DNA of 64,000 nt, taken from positions 806,001 to 870,000 of the forward strand of contig OZ199839.1 in the NCBI GenBank assembly GCA_964304625.1, written 5' to 3'. Of this stretch, positions 62,801-64,000 are shown piece by piece. Within the stretch, counting starts at the first letter, position 1, and the number at the start of each line of letters is the position of its first letter. The stretch comes from Kudoa neothunni. Taxonomy: Eukaryota; Cnidaria. The notes under the pieces were generated by a model, which was not told the origin of the DNA, searched no databases, and saw only the letters and a program-made list of their open reading frames with translations. The position numbers were made by a program, and so were the translations under genes.

Positions 62801-62949
62801 AAAAAGTTAAACCTTTTATTATACAACCGATTTTAATAAATTGCATGCTCACTAACTTTAAAAACTCCTTTTGTCGAATAGATTTATCATTCTTTACCAA
62901 AATATAACACACACTTATTGACATTATATCTATTTGTGTGTGAAATGTG

Positions 62950-63420
62950 ATAATAGGATATCTTTATGCAATTCGGTAGGTAGAATAGTTTTCACACATT
63001 TGATCTATCGCGTCAATTCCGCCTTTTCCTAAAAATTGTAAAAATAGATAATCTCTGATAGTTTTTTAGAATGATTCGAATCAACCGTCGAATTATGGTG
63101 AAATGAATTCATCAATGTAATGGACTTATTTATTTTGGGAACATACGATATCAATGCTAAATCTTTTGTAAATACAAGAGAAGATGAATGTAGTTCACGC
63201 ATTTTAGAAGGCAAGAATTCGATGATACTTCCTCATTAATTTTCTTAATGATCCCGCAAGAAATTATATCAATCATAAACAATTCCTGGAATAATGGAAC
63301 TGAATTAAAAATAGTTGTCGACATGATGTTTCTTCCAGAGCTTAAAATTAAATTGATCAGGTGCATCAATAAACCATGAGGAGGGTAGTCAATTTTGTTA
63401 GTCTCTTTGATCCTTTATGT
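62950..63420 (-). pseudogene. Fragment of a piggyBac-type transposase
   Basis: Minus-strand pieces match piggyBac transposase in the correct order. SGRNIMSTTIFNSVPLFQEL corresponds to the region of the second catalytic Asp, where the expected Asp is replaced. Then LVFTKDLALISYVPKINKSI, a histidine pair (FHH) and EIIYFYN follow. The pieces are in different frames, and the GGVD motif and Cys-rich tail are absent. The type resembles cnidarian and arthropod piggyBac proteins with an LVSYVPKK motif. It differs from the whole-looking copy at 41-43 kb, making a further lineage in this window. Confidence 0.7.
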
Positions 63421-64000
63421 ACTCAATGTACCCTCATTATGTTTTTCATCTACCATGGGTTTATATTAAGCTTATAACTAATTTCATTGACAATGAAGGA
63501 GTTTTCTATGAAGATAATTACAATTTTTTGCTATACAAACGAATTATACATCGCTTTTTAAATAGTTATATAGGAATGTAATCCTTTTAATTTGATGCCA
63601 GAAATATAAATCTTTTACTTGAAAATAAGATCTAGTAGCTATTAGTTGTATAAAATTAATATAAGACTGGGTCTGATTATCGTGGAAACGTGGTACATAT
63701 TCTTGTCCGCCTACTAGTTTAGGATAACTATCCGGTCCTACAAACCCATTGATTTGCCTACCTTGATATAGATAAACGATTTTTTGTCGATACCACGCAT
63801 ATCCATCATTTAGGCTCACCTAAAAACACAGTTGATTTATTCCAAATTAATTGCTATTTCTGTCACCACATTCTCCCATTTAAAATATGATGGAAAAATT
63901 ACCGCTATTTGGTAGAAGCAAAATACAAGAGGGATTTAATAAATTAAACGGTATATAAATTTAATACGATTAATGACCCTCATTGCGTTAGTTTCTATAA
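63421..64000 (-). CDS. Exon-like ORF of unknown identity at right edge
   Basis: On the minus strand, an open stretch runs from a TTTTTTAG acceptor at about 63820 to a GTAAAA donor at about 63627. Its composition is normal for protein (GYAWYRQKIVYLYQGRQING is a sample, followed by FVGPDSYPKLVGGQEYVP). I do not recognise the family. It lies just upstream of a piggyBac fragment on the same strand, so it may be part of that element or the end of a gene beginning outside the window. The adjoining exon could not be fitted with confidence. Confidence 0.25.

Overview
The window is AT-rich nuclear DNA from a eukaryote, most likely an animal. Split genes follow GT-AG rules and the standard code. Introns fall in two classes: very short (mostly 39-99 nt) and a few of 2.5-3.2 kb. 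I cannot name the species. Freshwater flatworms, orthonectids, myxozoans and other fast-evolving AT-rich animals would fit. I saw no retroelement, rRNA gene, CRISPR array or bacterial-type operon.

Layout. At the left edge is a minus-strand gene for a large Asn/Ser-rich protein I do not recognise (1-2732, 3' part outside the window). About 9 kb of non-coding DNA follows, holding one copy of a dispersed repeat (7.03-7.56 kb) and a long inverted repeat (8.9-10.5 kb). Endosulfine (ENSA/ARPP19 family, minus) and ETFA (plus) are divergently placed at 11.7-14.0 kb. Then come a heptamer minisatellite (14.4-14.7 kb) and a decayed pogo/Tigger transposon (17.06-18.56 kb). SMC2 (minus, 18 exons) fills 19.1-30.1 kb; its two 3.2-kb introns carry transposon remains, a repeat and a tRNA-like Pol III signal. 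From 31.0 to 35.5 kb there are more transposon remains. PWP1 (plus, 14 exons) lies at 36.5-38.8 kb. A whole-looking piggyBac transposon with an intact transposase sits at 40.7-43.2 kb, followed by a decayed piggyBac-like element, then RAB7 (plus, 45.9-46.7 kb), another piggyBac remnant, and VPS41 (minus, 30 exons, 52.5-59.3 kb). VPS41 is divergent from MIPEP (plus, 59.5-61.5 kb). The right edge has a second copy of the dispersed repeat, a piggyBac fragment and an unassigned exon-like ORF.

The host genes are mostly unrelated housekeeping genes: condensin (SMC2), mitosis (endosulfine), mitochondrial electron transfer (ETFA), mitochondrial presequence processing (MIPEP) and ribosome biogenesis (PWP1). 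RAB7 and VPS41 act in one pathway, since RAB7 recruits the HOPS complex that contains VPS41 to late endosomes and lysosomes.

Most splice junctions were fitted by eye, requiring phase agreement and family similarity. SMC2 (twice) and PWP1 (once) each need one extra base to stay in frame. With that, SMC2 becomes about 1,199 residues, almost the length of the human protein. These are either assembly errors or real lesions. I see no convincing wholly new system. The most open items are the unidentified left-edge gene, the long inverted repeat and the palindrome-rich piggyBac family.
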